A stretch of DNA of 64,000 bases from Carallia brachiata (Eukaryota > Streptophyta > Magnoliopsida > Malpighiales > Rhizophoraceae), in assembly GCA_021464245.1 (NCBI GenBank), contig JADCRB010000029.1, forward strand, positions 1,903,229 through 1,967,228, in the 5' to 3' direction. Below, piece by piece: positions 61,953-64,000 of this stretch. The position numbers and the translations under genes were made by a program. Each line of letters begins with the position of its first letter. Position 1 is the first letter of the stretch. The notes under the pieces are model-generated. The model saw only the letters and a program-made list of their open reading frames with translations. It was not told the origin of the DNA and did no database searches.

Positions 61953-64000
61953 TCAGTTAGCTTTCATATTTATTTGACTATCCTCTGTGAACATGTCCAT
62001 GAAAGAATCACTCATAGCGAGAAGCATAAAAATTGATAGAATACTCGCCTTCAGGTCCACTGCTGTTATTTTCATCTTGTCCCATAAATCCATGAATTTT
62101 ATTACAAATACACCACAATCATGCCTGCAAGTGTTACACAAATTCAAACAAGTTGTAGTAGAATATGACTAACAGCTTAAAGAACATTAACACATAAAAA
62201 TTGGCAACAGTAAACAACAGACATACAAATTTTCCTGTTGAGGGACATTAACAATCTTCGTCTCAAACTCATCCAAACAAACCTTATTGTCCCCAGCCAA
62301 AGTCAAGGCTTCACCCACTATAGATACAAGTACAAACATATAATTCATCATTGAAATGAATTAAGCTGTTATAAAACTATGCGTTCGCTAAGGCGACATC
62401 GCTGAGATCCACTTACCACATGTTGAAAAAGAAGATACCATTGCTTTTCGAGTGCAGAGACTTGAGAGTCCAAAACTTCAATTTGACTTTCTTAGAGATT
62501 CACCACAAAAAGGCACCAATGCTCCTCAAAAATAATTGGGATAAATAACTGCAACTACACAATTTAACATCTAATTTTTGAAGCTTTCCCAAACAATACA
62601 AAAAGTAGCCAAACTTACTAACCATATTGCATGACAACAAATATCCAAGGCTTTCCTTTACTATTGCAGGCAAAACTTGACTTGGGACCATTTTGCGCAT
62701 TAACCTTCCCAACAAATCGCCTCCACTATCCGCAAAAATAGAGGTCTATAACATTACATTTAATGAGATCACAGTGCTTGCATTCATAAAACTAAACATA
62801 CATGATCCTTATATGCTACTTACTTAATAAAACTCATATGTTTTTTGGGCAGTTAAGCAATATAGTTACCCCAAATAAAGGCTAAAGTAATGCCTTCTAA
62901 CGCGTCCCTTTTTCTTCTGGCAAAGGTTGAGAAAGTCACGTAGAAGTGAATAACTTGGCATAAAAGTCCATTTTTGGCCCAAGATGTGCATGTTACAACA
63001 TAGGTGAGTAAACAATCTTTAACCTAAAAACCAAATATATTCACTAACTAGCTTTCTAGAATATTTAACTTACAACAGTTAACACTCGTTGCCTTGGACC
63101 CAAACAGCGAATCTCAACCAAGAACAAAACAACATCTGTAGCAAAAGATACAGCAATTGGACTGAATTTGAATATATTATCATAAAGGGTAAGCATTCCA
63201 AACCACTATTTCTTTAGAAAAAAAAAAGATTGTGAAATTTAAAGGTTCTTTATTTTATTCTAAAATGCACAAAATGCTACTTACTTATTTAAACTTCGCC
63301 TGCCCTTAGATGGTCTTACAACCCAGTTATAGAGTGTGTTGTTAGTCTTATTGAAATTCGAGTAAGAACAGAGTTGAGTTTTCAAAGACATTTGCATCTT
63401 TTACTACAGTTTGCTTAATAAGGCGATGCGGCCTCTTTTTCACCCTTAGCCTCTCACTCATCATTGGATTATCCTCACACAATTTTTCACAAAGTTTATC
63501 TGCACCTTCCCTTTCTACTGTCTTTGGCCCAGGTCAAAACATTAACATAACACAAATAAGCCTTCATTTACCTATGCAAACACTGACATGCCTTTATTAT
63601 GACATCCATGACTAATACAGTTCACAAATATTAACCATAATAAATTAATTAAACACTCAAAGCATCTCAGCTTAGTTCTACATTGCAGTAATAATGTTTG
63701 GGAAACATCTGCTCCATGTACACCAACTTCAGCAAAAGCTATGCTTTTGCCCACCTTTTAACTTGTCTGACCCTGCACATTTTTGGCAGCTCTATTGGTG
63801 ACCAATACACAACCATTAGCTCCAGCCAGGCACCCTTCGAAGCGACCCTTCCCATTCTGCCCATTCGTGACAACATCAACTTCTTCATTGTAAGCTTCAT
63901 CAGTTACGTTCGACTTCATGCTGCACTCATCATTTCCACCACAATCTTCCTCACTAACTATTTCTTCATCGCCACCGCCATCATTTGCCAGCTAATTCTC
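61953..64000 (-). pseudogene. Ulp1-like cysteine protease (C48) gene, decayed, 5' part beyond the window
   Basis: The catalytic triad of Ulp1/SENP proteases appears in order on the minus strand: HWCLFVVNL (His, about 62,510), IEVLDS (Asp, about 62,470) and HDCGVFVIKFMDLWD (Cys, about 62,118). The last exon is 62124-61953; an exon at about 62317-62227 (VGEALTLAGDNKVCLDEFE) joins it in phase. Further coding-like blocks lie at 62,740-62,640, about 63,510-63,360 (MSERLRVKKRPHRLIKQ) and 63,990-63,760 (acidic EEIVSEEDCGGND). A TAA directly after FVVNL interrupts the core, so it is probably a pseudogene. In plants such domains occur both in deSUMOylating enzymes and in Ulp1-bearing transposons; the repeat-rich surroundings favour the second, but no transposase is seen. 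Confidence 0.65.

Overview
This window is nuclear DNA from a flowering plant, most likely a eudicot. It is AT-rich, its genes have long introns with GT/AG borders, and every confident gene matches a plant family. I cannot name the species. Four host genes can be supported: the 5' part of a GRF-interacting factor (GIF2/GIF3 type) coactivator on the minus strand at the left edge; a two-exon gene for a 72-residue single-membrane-segment protein at 3.7-6.8 kb; an eight-exon chloroplast pyridoxal reductase (PLR1, aldo-keto reductase) at 9.1-13.4 kb; and a five-exon TBC-domain Rab GTPase-activating protein at 27.2-30.4 kb whose first exon carries a one-base frameshift in this sequence. A possible 63-residue gene with a TATA box lies near 54.7 kb. 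A decayed Ulp1-type (C48) protease gene runs off the right edge.

The rest is mostly mobile DNA and its debris. From 32.66 to 46.38 kb there is an old Ty1-copia retrotransposon on the minus strand. It has about 1.16-1.19 kb LTRs, gag with a zinc knuckle, protease, integrase, reverse transcriptase, RNase H and an additional open reading frame between pol and the 3' LTR. A 4,033-bp hAT transposon (34,978-39,010) is inserted in that extra frame, with an exact 8-bp target duplication and a broken transposase gene.

From 47.8 to 52.4 kb lie two SINEs with clear target duplications, an inverted-repeat cassette enclosing an ORF, and a 1,077-bp near-perfect palindrome (49,713-50,789) with an exact 9-bp target duplication, typical of a foldback Mutator-like element. 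From 53.3 to 60.9 kb there are several LINE 3' remnants and a tandem segmental duplication (54,222-56,511 and 56,674-59,885). The duplicated unit carries a TATA promoter, the small ORF and arrays of a roughly 29-bp minisatellite; each copy later received different insertions.

Smaller elements sit in gene introns and spacers: an ACCGGT-rich hAT-type MITE (5,903-6,554, exact 8-bp target duplication) in the small gene's intron, a 5'-truncated SINE at 7.9 kb, a SINE-like element at 13.8 kb, and a TIR element swollen by a CT-rich tract at 21.6-22.5 kb. The host genes do not form a functional cluster. The most unusual signals are the nested insertions, the foldback element, the duplicated promoter/minisatellite locus, the frameshift in the TBC gene, and a duplicated splice acceptor in front of the last PLR1 exon.
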